Assembly: GCA_029856295.1 (NCBI GenBank)
Contig: JAHQWS010000067.1
Span: forward strand, 1 to 8,797
DNA length: 8,797 bases
Reading direction: 5' to 3'
From: Promethearchaeia archaeon
Lineage (GTDB): Archaea; Asgardarchaeota; Lokiarchaeia; Sigyniarchaeales; SOKP01
Part shown: positions 1 through 5,778 of the stretch, in pieces
Layout of the letters: the number at the start of each line of letters is the position of its first letter
Numbering within the stretch: the first letter of the stretch is position 1
Made by a program: the position numbers and the translations under genes
The notes under the pieces: generated by a model
Databases searched by the model: none
Told to the model about the DNA's origin: nothing
What the model saw: only the letters and a program-made list of their open reading frames with translations

Positions 1-299
1 ACAATTTCATTAGGATCATCTTTATTATTACCGGCGATAATTACGATAATATCAAATTCTTTCTCTATAGCGTATTTAATACCCTCGCGGATGGCAAACC
101 CAACTCCATTTTTTTTACCAAGAGAAATTAATCTTGCCCCCTTTTTTTTTGCCGTTTCCGGCGATCCATCCGTAGATCCATCATCTACTACAAGAACTTC
201 ATCAACCACGGATTTATCAATTCTTGACACCACTCTGTCTATTTTATTCAATTCATTATAGCAGGGAGCTATACAGATTACCAGTTTTCCATCAAACAA
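1..299 (-). CDS. Family 2 glycosyltransferase, N-terminal part (cut by window start)
   Basis: The frame is open from a TTG at 299-297 to the window edge, giving about 99 residues. Translation gives an N-terminal beta strand ending in APCYNE (about residues 11-16), then VLVVDDGSTDGS (about 35-46), which is the nucleotide-binding DDGSxD motif of GT-A fold, GT2-family enzymes. Further on, IIAGNNKDDPNEI stands where the family has its second acidic, metal-binding segment; this AGN-KDDP spelling is familiar from GT2 enzymes that use polyprenyl-phosphate or glycan acceptors. The TTG start is chosen because an AGGAG ribosome binding site (plus-strand 310-314) lies 10 nt upstream and no in-frame ATG is available before the stop at 356-354; the ATG at 292-290 is in another frame and stops after four codons. 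Donor and acceptor cannot be told from this part, and C-terminal membrane segments, if any, lie outside the window. Family assignment is firm; a role in surface glycan or protein glycosylation is inference. Confidence 0.9.
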   Translation of the reverse strand, partial: MFDGKLVICIAPCYNELNKIDRVVSRIDKSVVDEVLVVDDGSTDGSPETAKKKGARLISLGKKNGVGFAIREGIKYAIEKEFDIIVIIAGNNKDDPNEI

Positions 300-309
300 A
301 ACTAAAAAA

Positions 310-314
310 CTCCT
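310..314 (-). promoter_or_regulatory. Ribosome binding site AGGAG of the glycosyltransferase gene
   Basis: On the minus strand AGGAG precedes the TTG start at 299 by 10 nt. It decides the start, since no in-frame ATG exists between the upstream stop and the DDGSTD motif. Confidence 0.6.
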
Positions 315-516
315 TTTTAAAAATGAATTATTATTAGTAGAATAAAAATTGTCTTAATTATTTGAAGTCAAACAATAATTCAATATTTAATTTATATTTA
401 ATAAAGTATTATATTACATAATATTCTAATTGTACTCGAAAGTTTAAGTTTCTCCCGATTCTTCACCATTATATTTTATCATTTTTAGAAAAAGAGGACA
501 GAATAAGCTCTAATAA

Positions 517-548
517 ATCTATTAAATAGATAAGATAAAATCTATTAA
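517..548. promoter_or_regulatory. Palindrome plus repeated half-site upstream of aspartate kinase (candidate operator)
   Basis: Positions 517-531 are a perfect 7-bp inverted repeat around a single central A (ATCTATT-A-AATAGAT). The sequence AAATCTATTAA occurs at 515-525 and again at 538-548, 23 bp apart or about two helical turns. The cluster sits 16 bp upstream of the TATA-like element of the aspartate kinase gene, in the spacer it shares with the divergent glycosyltransferase. The position suits a transcription-factor site, but in such AT-rich DNA chance is a real alternative. The rest of the 300-594 spacer is AT-rich and shows nothing else I can name. Confidence 0.3.
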
Positions 549-563
549 TTTTGGTTAATATTA

Positions 564-570
564 TTTTATA
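564..570 (+). promoter_or_regulatory. Candidate TATA element of the aspartate kinase gene
   Basis: TTTTATA is centred 28 bp before the ATG at 595. This is the usual distance from an archaeal TATA box to the transcription start, so a leaderless or nearly leaderless mRNA is likely. It fits the absence of a convincing Shine-Dalgarno sequence before this gene. Confidence 0.4.
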
Positions 571-594
571 GAGAACTTTAGAGAAATTTTGTTG

Positions 595-2037
595 ATGATG
601 AACTTGTCTAAAGAAAAAGAAAATTTAATTGTAATGAAATTTGGTGGTTCATGCCTCCAAAATGCTGGAGCTTTTAGTCAAACAACCAAAATAATTAAAA
701 ATTATATCAAAGATTATAAGCTCGTAATTATTACATCTGCCATAAAGGAGATAACTGATAAGCTTATAGATTTCTATAAAAAATCATGTGAAGAAGCTTC
801 TGAATGCGATTATATAATCGAAAATATTTACAATATTCATAAAAATCTAATAGATGCGATTATTGATGAAAACAAACCCGAATATAATGATACGTTGGAT
901 TTTTTAGATGAAAATATTGAAGAATTGAGTCAATTAGGAAGAGTTGTCAGATTACTTAGACCAAGCATGGATATTCAAGATATTATTGCATCTTACGGAG
1001 AAAAAATGAGCACTTTTATCGTTTCTCAATATCTGAATTCTCAAGATTTTGGTATAAAATCACAATTTATCTCCTCTGATGAGATAATTATAACAGATGA
1101 TAATTTTGGAAGAGCTCTTCCTTTATTAGAAGAAACTGAGGAATTAATAGTAACGAAAATAGTACCGCTCTTAGAATCAGCGGCTATTGATTTAATATGC
1201 GTAACAGGATTTTACGGATCTACTAAAGATAAAAAAATCACAACTTTAGGAAGGGGGGGTACAGACTTGACTGCCGCAATCATGGCATATTCTTTAGAAC
1301 CAAAATTTAACCCAAGAGTAATTTACTGGAAGGATGTTCAGGGATTTCTTAATGCAGATCCTAGAATTGCCAATCAAACTGCTTTATTAAAAAATATATC
1401 CTATGTAGAGGCTAAGGAACTTGCTTTTTTTGGATCTAAAGTACTTCATCCGGTTTGTCTCGATGTAAATGAAAAAAGGAGCATTCCATCGGAGATTAGA
1501 CCTTTCGCAAATCCTGAATCGGAGGAATTTACAACTATTACTAAGGAAGTTGTTAAAGATGAAAAAATAATTAAAGCAATAACTTCAATAGAAAGACTTT
1601 CAATGGTAACCATCGAAAGTGGTACAATGATATCTTTGCCTGGAACTGTATCTAAATTATTTTCATTATTAGGTGATGATAATATCAATATCAAATTTAT
1701 ATCTCAGAGTTCTTCAGAGAATAATATTACTTTTGGAATAGATATTGAAGATGCGATGAAAGTAAGCTTTTTACTTAGAAATTCAGAGTTATTTGGAAAA
1801 CAATGGTTTAATATTAAAATTGATCATGATATTTCCTTAATAGCTGTGATTGGAGCTGGCATGCTTCACACACCAGGTATCGCAGGAAAAGTTTTTACTA
1901 CTCTTGGAAATAATAAAATCAATGTTAGAGCTATAGCTCAAGGATCTTCTGAGTTAAATATAACAATTATTGTCGAAAGAAAGGATTGTAAGAACGCTGT
2001 CAATGTTCTATATGACGCTTTTATTAACCAGGGTTAA
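595..2037 (+). CDS. lysC: Aspartate kinase with two C-terminal ACT domains
   Basis: It phosphorylates L-aspartate with ATP to 4-phospho-L-aspartate, the first step toward lysine, threonine and methionine, in the cytoplasm. Residue numbers below count from a TTG at 589; the ATG at 595 is preferred because a TATA element lies 28 bp upstream, but 589 and 598 are possible. The amino-acid kinase domain opens with MKFGGS (16-21), the nucleotide/substrate-binding KFGGS motif. It continues with SYGEK (135-139, the GE motif), TGFYGSTKD (206-214), LGRGGTDLTAA (220-230), the WKDVQGFLNADPR segment (247-259) and FFGSKVLHP (280-288), all in family order. Two ACT domains follow at about 338-402 and 415-478; these normally mediate allosteric feedback by lysine or threonine. 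Total length of about 480 residues suits monofunctional archaeal and plant-type enzymes; no homoserine dehydrogenase is fused. No other gene of the pathway is nearby. The stop lies 6 bp from the stop of the opposing isomerase gene. The feedback ligand cannot be read from sequence. Confidence 0.95.
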   Translation: MMNLSKEKENLIVMKFGGSCLQNAGAFSQTTKIIKNYIKDYKLVIITSAIKEITDKLIDFYKKSCEEASECDYIIENIYNIHKNLIDAIIDENKPEYNDTLDFLDENIEELSQLGRVVRLLRPSMDIQDIIASYGEKMSTFIVSQYLNSQDFGIKSQFISSDEIIITDDNFGRALPLLEETEELIVTKIVPLLESAAIDLICVTGFYGSTKDKKITTLGRGGTDLTAAIMAYSLEPKFNPRVIYWKDVQGFLNADPRIANQTALLKNISYVEAKELAFFGSKVLHPVCLDVNEKRSIPSEIRPFANPESEEFTTITKEVVKDEKIIKAITSIERLSMVTIESGTMISLPGTVSKLFSLLGDDNINIKFISQSSSENNITFGIDIEDAMKVSFLLRNSELFGKQWFNIKIDHDISLIAVIGAGMLHTPGIAGKVFTTLGNNKINVRAIAQGSSELNITIIVERKDCKNAVNVLYDAFINQG

Positions 2038-2043
2038 ATTAGA

Positions 2044-3282
2044 TTAACTAAAAAAGTCGCGAAAGCAACTTTCTGCTACCTTTTCTCGTTCTCTTATTCT
2101 TTGCTCTATTGAAGCTTTATTCTTTAAAGCCTCATTACAAATCTTCTTTCCAATGACTACTTTTGGATTAGAAGCCCAATTAACATCCAATAATAAGCAT
2201 AAATAATAAACAGTAGACTGGATAAATGAGATTAATTGTCCAATATTAGTCTCTTTTGGATTATTGATTGATATTTTAGCAGATGGGACTCCTTGTTCAA
2301 GTAGAGCTTGAATGGTTGCATCGGCTTGAAAATTTATAATAGTTTGAGCAGTTTGTCCATTGACATATTCAATTGATGATTCGAGTGTTAAGTCAGGGTT
2401 GTCGTTTTTTACGGTCCATAAAATTGGAATAACTGCACCCTTTGTTCCCCCCAACAAATATTCCAAAACAGAGTGTTGACATATAGGCGCGGATTGATAA
2501 GATCCCATTAAACCTTTTCCTTCTTTTCCAGTACTTTCTGAAATTTCTTGTACAAATAGTCCAACTCCGCCTTCAAGATTTCTTGAGTAAGGCATGGAAA
2601 AAACTACTTTATATCCCTTTTTATATAACTCAAAAAGAAAGATCGCAAATTCAAATGCGGGATTGATGTCGAAATTCATAAAAACCTTATATCCTTGCTC
2701 CAATCCACTTAAAAAATCTTCTATTTTGATTCCAGAGAGATATGCGGGAACAATTCCAACATTTGAAATGGAACCAGCAAATCGGCCAGAAAGATCAGGA
2801 ACGTCCAAAATTGGGCAACCTAATTTCTTTAAAATCTCATTCATGGTTCCTTTAGAAGATAGCCCCAAAAATTTATAGCCGTTCTTTACAAATATTCCGA
2901 TTGTAGAGTTAATATCTAAAGTTTCGCCCCCTCTTGATATTGGAATAACAACAGAATCCTCTGCATTTGTTTCATCTAAACATTTTTCCAACTCTACAGC
3001 TCGTGAATTTGTAATTGGGTAAATTCTCTTCTGGGATAAATGTTCTAATGCTAATAATGTTTGTATTGACCCTCCTGTTCCTAAAACAATAATATTTTTT
3101 AATTTATCATTTATAAATTGATTTGAAACTTGTTTAATCTGCTCTAAATTTAAATATGTTTTTGTGTCATTAAAAAAAGGATCATCCCATTTTTTTTTAT
3201 TTTCTCTAACCATTTTTAACCTATTTTCGAGGATCTCACGCGTAATCCTTGGATAATATTCACATTTTATTCCCAAACTCAT
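2044..3282 (-). CDS. pgi: Glucose-6-phosphate isomerase family protein (SIS fold)
   Basis: It is expected to interconvert glucose 6-phosphate and fructose 6-phosphate in the cytoplasm. The 412-residue length is close to short archaeal PGI-superfamily members such as the Methanocaldococcus jannaschii enzyme. The first SIS domain has VLGTGGS (66-72), matching the GIGGS motif, and the sugar-phosphate loop SRGGETLD (116-123). LSGRFAGSISNVGIVPA (164-180) matches the GGRFS-VG signature, with R167 the conserved arginine. ESTGKEGKG (249-257) supplies the likely catalytic base E249; QHSVLEYLLGGTK (269-281) supplies the ring-opening histidine H270; and the C-terminal VIGKK (376-380) supplies the conserved lysine K379. 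One oddity is that the phosphate loop reads SRGGET rather than the PGI-like SKSGTT, resembling GlmS-type SIS loops. Specificity for a related sugar phosphate, or bifunctional PGI/phosphomannose isomerase activity, therefore cannot be excluded. The ATG at 3282 has GTGAG six bases upstream. The gene is convergent with aspartate kinase and divergent from the Roadblock gene. Confidence 0.88.
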   Translation of the reverse strand: MSLGIKCEYYPRITREILENRLKMVRENKKKWDDPFFNDTKTYLNLEQIKQVSNQFINDKLKNIIVLGTGGSIQTLLALEHLSQKRIYPITNSRAVELEKCLDETNAEDSVVIPISRGGETLDINSTIGIFVKNGYKFLGLSSKGTMNEILKKLGCPILDVPDLSGRFAGSISNVGIVPAYLSGIKIEDFLSGLEQGYKVFMNFDINPAFEFAIFLFELYKKGYKVVFSMPYSRNLEGGVGLFVQEISESTGKEGKGLMGSYQSAPICQHSVLEYLLGGTKGAVIPILWTVKNDNPDLTLESSIEYVNGQTAQTIINFQADATIQALLEQGVPSAKISINNPKETNIGQLISFIQSTVYYLCLLLDVNWASNPKVVIGKKICNEALKNKASIEQRIREREKVAESCFRDFFS

Positions 3283-3288
3283 ATGAAT

Positions 3289-3336
3289 CTCACAAATAGA
3301 AAATATCTTTTTTTTCGATTTAACTATATTTTTATA
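3289..3336 (-). promoter_or_regulatory. Candidate promoter and ribosome binding site of the isomerase gene
   Basis: Reading the minus strand, TATAAAAATA (plus coordinates 3327-3336) lies about 50 bp before the ATG at 3282, which would give a 5' leader of roughly 20 nt. Within that leader GTGAG (3289-3293) is a partial Shine-Dalgarno sequence six bases before the start codon. Confidence 0.4.
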
Positions 3337-3420
3337 ATGTTTTTATTATTTTATTAATATAAACTTTAATTTGCAAAAACGAAAATTTCCAAATAACAAC
3401 ATTAAAATTAGAATAATATT

Positions 3421-3454
3421 ATTTTATAAATAATTAATTCAAACTTTAAATTTA
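3421..3454 (+). promoter_or_regulatory. Candidate TATA-like elements before the Roadblock gene
   Basis: Two AT-only candidates are visible: TTTATAAAT at about 3423-3431, 45 bp upstream of the ATG, and CTTTAAATTTA at 3444-3454, 23 bp upstream. No Shine-Dalgarno sequence precedes the ATG at 3472, so a leaderless or short-leader mRNA is likely. Which element is used cannot be decided. The rest of the 189-bp divergent spacer is AT-rich without a clear further signal, apart from an imperfect repeat of AAACTTTAA at 3361 and 3441. Confidence 0.25.
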
Positions 3455-3471
3455 CAAACTTATTTCGACAT

Positions 3472-3834
3472 ATGAGCGACGAACAACTCATTTTCTTACT
3501 CCAGACTTTACATGAAAATATCGAGGGAATTAAGTCTTCCGCTGTAGTCTCTGCTGAGGGTCTTATCGTTCAATCAATTTTGGAAGAGGGAATATCTGAT
3601 ATCAAGCTAGCTGCGATGACGGCTACTATTTTGAGCGTTGCAGAGCGTGTACTCATTGAATTGAAGTCGGGATTCTTAGATGTTTCAATCTTACAAGGTT
3701 CGGAAGGCAACTTTGTGGTTATGAGTTGTTCCGAAGAATTAATATTAGCTGTTTGTTTAGATGTAGATGCTCGACTAGATACGTGTTTTATAGAAATGCG
3801 TAAAATCTCTGGACAAATTAAGGATATTTCATAA
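3472..3834 (+). CDS. Stand-alone Roadblock/LC7 domain protein
   Basis: The 120-residue protein is a single Roadblock/LC7 domain with nothing left over. An N-terminal helix (about 4-17) is followed by a strand pair over SSAVVSAEGLIVQS (22-35), where SxEGLxxxS is typical of the family. A long helix follows (42-65), then strands over VSILQGSEGNFVVMSC (71-86) and LILAVCLDVDA (90-100), and a C-terminal helix (101-118). The family includes MglB, the GTPase-activating partner of the Ras-like MglA in bacteria, and the dynein and Ragulator light chains of eukaryotes. Asgard archaea carry many such single-domain proteins beside expanded Ras-like GTPases. The protein is expected to be cytoplasmic and dimeric, and to bind or regulate a small GTPase, but no GTPase gene lies in the window. 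Two TAA stops stand in tandem (3832-3837). It has its own spacer on each side, so it is probably monocistronic. Confidence 0.88.
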   Translation: MSDEQLIFLLQTLHENIEGIKSSAVVSAEGLIVQSILEEGISDIKLAAMTATILSVAERVLIELKSGFLDVSILQGSEGNFVVMSCSEELILAVCLDVDARLDTCFIEMRKISGQIKDIS

Positions 3835-3890
3835 TAAACCTTTACGTAAGAGGAATTTTGAAGCTTTTCCTATGAGTTTTTAAAATTATC

Positions 3891-3915
3891 AATTTTCAAT
3901 ACAAATTTGAAAATT
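3891..3915. repeat. Perfect 9-bp inverted repeat between the Roadblock gene and radA
   Basis: AATTTTCAA (3891-3899) and TTGAAAATT (3907-3915) are exact reverse complements around a 7-nt spacer. The element begins 56 bp after the Roadblock stop and ends about 50 bp before the BRE/TATA promoter of radA. It could be a DNA-binding site, or an RNA hairpin at the 3' end of the Roadblock transcript. It is AT-rich, with only two G-C pairs in the stem. No further signal is obvious in the 3838-4015 spacer besides the radA promoter. Confidence 0.45.
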
Positions 3916-3965
3916 AAGGGTCTATTTTCTTTAAAATAAGCGTTTTTATAGATATATCATAATTA

Positions 3966-3980
3966 GAAACAAATATAAAA
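3966..3980 (+). promoter_or_regulatory. Candidate archaeal BRE/TATA promoter of radA
   Basis: GAAAC (3966-3970) resembles a purine-rich B recognition element and abuts AAATATAAAA (3971-3980), a TATA box. Transcription would begin near 4000-4003, leaving a leader of about 14 nt before the ATG at 4016. A weak GTGA (4006-4009) sits in that leader as a possible ribosome binding site. Confidence 0.5.
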
Positions 3981-4015
3981 CCTACTCTAAAAATTTACGT
4001 GAAATGTGAAAAATT

Positions 4016-5341
4016 ATGGCAAAAGCAGTAGAAGCTAAAAATAATGGAGAAAATGAAAACGGAATCATAGATCTTGATTCAATGACTGTTAAAGATTTAA
4101 AAAGTTATGCTACTGAAAGAGATATAGATGTTCCATCTAAGGCTCGTAAGAAAGATATTATAAAATTGATTAAAGAGAATGAGGGGCCTGAGATTGAAGA
4201 CCCGAGTGAGAATTCAGATTCTGAAATTGAAGAATATGACGATGACCAGGAATTAATTGAAGCGTTTAATGATTTAGAAAATGAAGATGAGATAGAAGAT
4301 TCTGATTTTGAAGATGTTTTTGTTGATGATGATGATTCTAATGATGAAGATCTTGAAGTTGATAGTATTCAAGATTCATCGACAAATAGTCTTGATGATT
4401 GTATAAAAGCTGTGAAATCTTTACCTGGCGTAGGAGAGGCAACATTAAACAAACTGATAAAATCAGGATTTAATAGCTTAGAAGCAATAGCATACACTCC
4501 TCCTAAAATCATTCAAGAAGACAGTGGGCTTGGTGAAAAGTCAACCGCTAAATTGATTAAGGCTTCAATGGAAAAACTCGGAATTGGTTTTAAATCAGGG
4601 GAAGAAATATGGGAGCACAGAAAGAATATAGCACGTATTACCACAAATAATAAAGAGTTTGATGATTTGTTATTAGGTGGCATAGAAACTGGCAGTATTA
4701 TTGAATTCTTTGGTGAATTTAGAACAGGAAAAACCCAGATAATGCACCAATTGTGTGTAAATGTGCAATTGCCTAGAGAAAAAGGAGGGCTTGAAGGTAA
4801 TGCTCTGTATATTGATACGGAGGGAACATTTAGACCAGAAAGAATAATTCAAATGTCAGAAGCTTTAGATTTAGACTATACGAAAGTTCTAAAAAACATA
4901 GTATATGGTCGGGCATATAATAGTGATCATCAGATACTCCTCGTGAAAGATAGTGCTAATCTTATCAAAGAAAAGAATATAAAATTGATTATTGTTGATT
5001 CACTCATCGCGCATTTTCGGTCGGAATATATTGGAAGAGGTACATTAGCTAACCGGCAACAACTACTGAACCAACACCTCCACGACCTCCAAAGATTAAC
5101 AGACATTCATCCAGATTTGGCCGTCTGCGTAACAAATCAGGTATCTTCTAAGCCGGATGTTTTTTACGGAAACCCTACTACTCACACAGGAGGTCATATA
5201 GTTGCTCATGGAACTACAATTAGGATTTTCCTGAGAAAAGGGAAAGGAGAACAGAGAATAGCTAAAATAATAGATGCTCCGCATCTACCAGAAGGGGATG
5301 CCGTTTTTACCGTGACAGAAGCAGGGATTGGGGAACCTTAA
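4016..5341 (+). CDS. radA: RadA/RAD51-family recombinase with N-terminal SAP-like and acidic extension
   Basis: It forms ATP-dependent filaments on single-stranded DNA and carries out strand exchange in homologous recombination. The 441 residues exceed the usual 320-350 of archaeal RadA, and the excess is N-terminal. Residues 18-54 form a SAP/Rho_N-like helix-turn-helix (MTVKDLKSYATERDI, then PSKARKKDIIKLIK). Residues 61-120 are an acidic linker with 32 Asp/Glu of 60 and no Lys/Arg. A normal helix-hairpin-helix domain follows (about 126-190, LPGVGEATLNKLIKSGF at 136-152). The linker motif GFKSGEEI (191-198) occupies the FxxA polymerisation position, as in methanococcal RadA. The ATPase core has Walker A GEFRTGKTQ (233-241), YIDTEGTFRPER (265-276), Walker B LIIVDS (324-329), VTNQV (372-376) and TGGHIVAHGTTIRIFLRKGKGE (391-412). 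The Walker A spelling is that of eukaryotic RAD51, whereas most archaeal RadA have GEFGSGKTQ. The core, length and order of motifs leave little doubt on family; the extension's role is unknown. Confidence 0.95.
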   Translation: MAKAVEAKNNGENENGIIDLDSMTVKDLKSYATERDIDVPSKARKKDIIKLIKENEGPEIEDPSENSDSEIEEYDDDQELIEAFNDLENEDEIEDSDFEDVFVDDDDSNDEDLEVDSIQDSSTNSLDDCIKAVKSLPGVGEATLNKLIKSGFNSLEAIAYTPPKIIQEDSGLGEKSTAKLIKASMEKLGIGFKSGEEIWEHRKNIARITTNNKEFDDLLLGGIETGSIIEFFGEFRTGKTQIMHQLCVNVQLPREKGGLEGNALYIDTEGTFRPERIIQMSEALDLDYTKVLKNIVYGRAYNSDHQILLVKDSANLIKEKNIKLIIVDSLIAHFRSEYIGRGTLANRQQLLNQHLHDLQRLTDIHPDLAVCVTNQVSSKPDVFYGNPTTHTGGHIVAHGTTIRIFLRKGKGEQRIAKIIDAPHLPEGDAVFTVTEAGIGEP

Positions 5342-5364
5342 TTTCAATTTTCCGAAAGAACAAT

Positions 5365-5598
5365 TTAAATTTTTATTTTCCAGCCTCCTTTAGATTGGCT
5401 AAATTGTATTTTGTTCTCCTGGTCCATTTTATTTATTATTAGTTTTATATTTTTTTCGGATATCGTGATTTTTTTTTCAAAGGTTATCGCTAATACCCGC
5501 TCGATTAATAAATTCGTAGATTTTACCGCTTTTTCATCATACAAGATTTTCAACACAATTCGTTCGATATTTTCAACGGCTTCTGCTGGAATTTCCAA
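5365..5598 (-). CDS. Small winged-helix-like protein, function unknown
   Basis: This is a 77-residue product with a TTG start at 5598. The start is strongly supported by AAGGGAG (plus coordinates 5604-5610) five bases upstream, the best ribosome binding site in the window. I do not recognise a named family. The residue pattern suggests three helices (about 6-20, 25-40 and 47-62) followed by a beta hairpin (IQFSQSKGGWKIKI, 64-77). That is the order of a small winged helix-turn-helix domain, with TISEKNIKLIINKMDQ as the recognition-helix candidate. It could be a DNA-binding regulator or a protein-interaction winged helix. It has no membrane segment and no cysteine. The 3' end faces radA with 23 bp between the stops, so the transcripts probably overlap. 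A T-rich terminator separates it from the large surface-protein gene upstream, and it has its own candidate promoter. The opposite-strand frame over the same bases is judged a shadow. Confidence 0.65.
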   Translation of the reverse strand: MEIPAEAVENIERIVLKILYDEKAVKSTNLLIERVLAITFEKKITISEKNIKLIINKMDQENKIQFSQSKGGWKIKI

Positions 5599-5603
5599 TT
5601 TTT

Positions 5604-5610
5604 CTCCCTT
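5604..5610 (-). promoter_or_regulatory. Strong ribosome binding site of the winged-helix-like gene
   Basis: The minus strand reads AAGGGAG five bases before the TTG at 5598-5596. It is the main reason to accept this short frame as a gene and to accept its non-ATG start. Confidence 0.65.
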
Positions 5611-5648
5611 AAAAAAAGAATTTATTACATTCTCATAATCAATTATAA

Positions 5649-5661
5649 TATTTAAAATTTC
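5649..5661 (-). promoter_or_regulatory. Candidate BRE/TATA of the winged-helix-like gene
   Basis: On the minus strand GAAATTTTAAATA combines a BRE-like GAAATT with a TATA-like TTTAAATA. It is centred about 55 bp before the start codon, implying a leader of roughly 25 nt that includes the ribosome binding site. The surrounding sequence is very AT-rich, so chance similarity is possible. Confidence 0.35.
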
Positions 5662-5734
5662 AATAAAAATTAGATTTGAGTTTTATTTACATCGAAGTAA
5701 GATATCTGATAAAATCAAAAATGAATTAGAACGG

Positions 5735-5778
5735 ATAAAAATTAAAAATAAAAAAAATAAATATTTTTAAAAAAAAAA
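5735..5778 (-). terminator. Oligo-T terminator region after the large surface-protein gene
   Basis: On the minus strand the TAA stop (5781-5779) is followed directly by ten T residues (5778-5769). Further T runs of seven (5757-5751) and five (5748-5744 and 5741-5737) come after. Archaeal RNA polymerase terminates at such oligo-T tracts without needing a hairpin. This makes read-through into the winged-helix-like gene less likely. Confidence 0.6.

Noticed and set aside
1446..1694. 82-residue open frame on the minus strand inside aspartate kinase
   Set aside because: It lies antisense to the ACT-domain part of a clearly coding gene, has no family features and no ribosome binding site worth noting.
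2024..2037. Perfect 14-bp palindrome TTAACC-AG-GGTTAA over the aspartate kinase stop codon, between convergent genes
   Set aside because: Considered as a bidirectional terminator, but the stem would have only six pairs and a two-base loop, there is no T run after it on the plus strand, and it is mostly coding sequence.
2594..2878. 94-residue open frame on the plus strand inside the isomerase gene
   Set aside because: It is antisense to the conserved GGRF and catalytic region of the isomerase, and its composition looks like a reverse-strand shadow.
3361..3460. Imperfect direct repeat, AAACTTTAATTTGCAAA and AAACTTTAAATTTACAAA, 80 bp apart before the Roadblock gene
   Set aside because: Only partly matching, and composed of common AT-rich words; not strong enough to call a regulatory site.
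5096..5284. 62-residue minus-strand frame within radA
   Set aside because: It overlaps the conserved L2/C-terminal motifs of RadA on the opposite strand and shows no sign of being coding.
5411..5638. 75-residue plus-strand frame, Phe/Ser-rich and weakly hydrophobic, resembling a membrane peptide
   Set aside because: It covers the same bases as the winged-helix-like gene, which has a strong ribosome binding site and a more sensible composition. The Phe/Ser/Ile bias is what the reverse of a Lys/Glu/Asn-rich gene produces.
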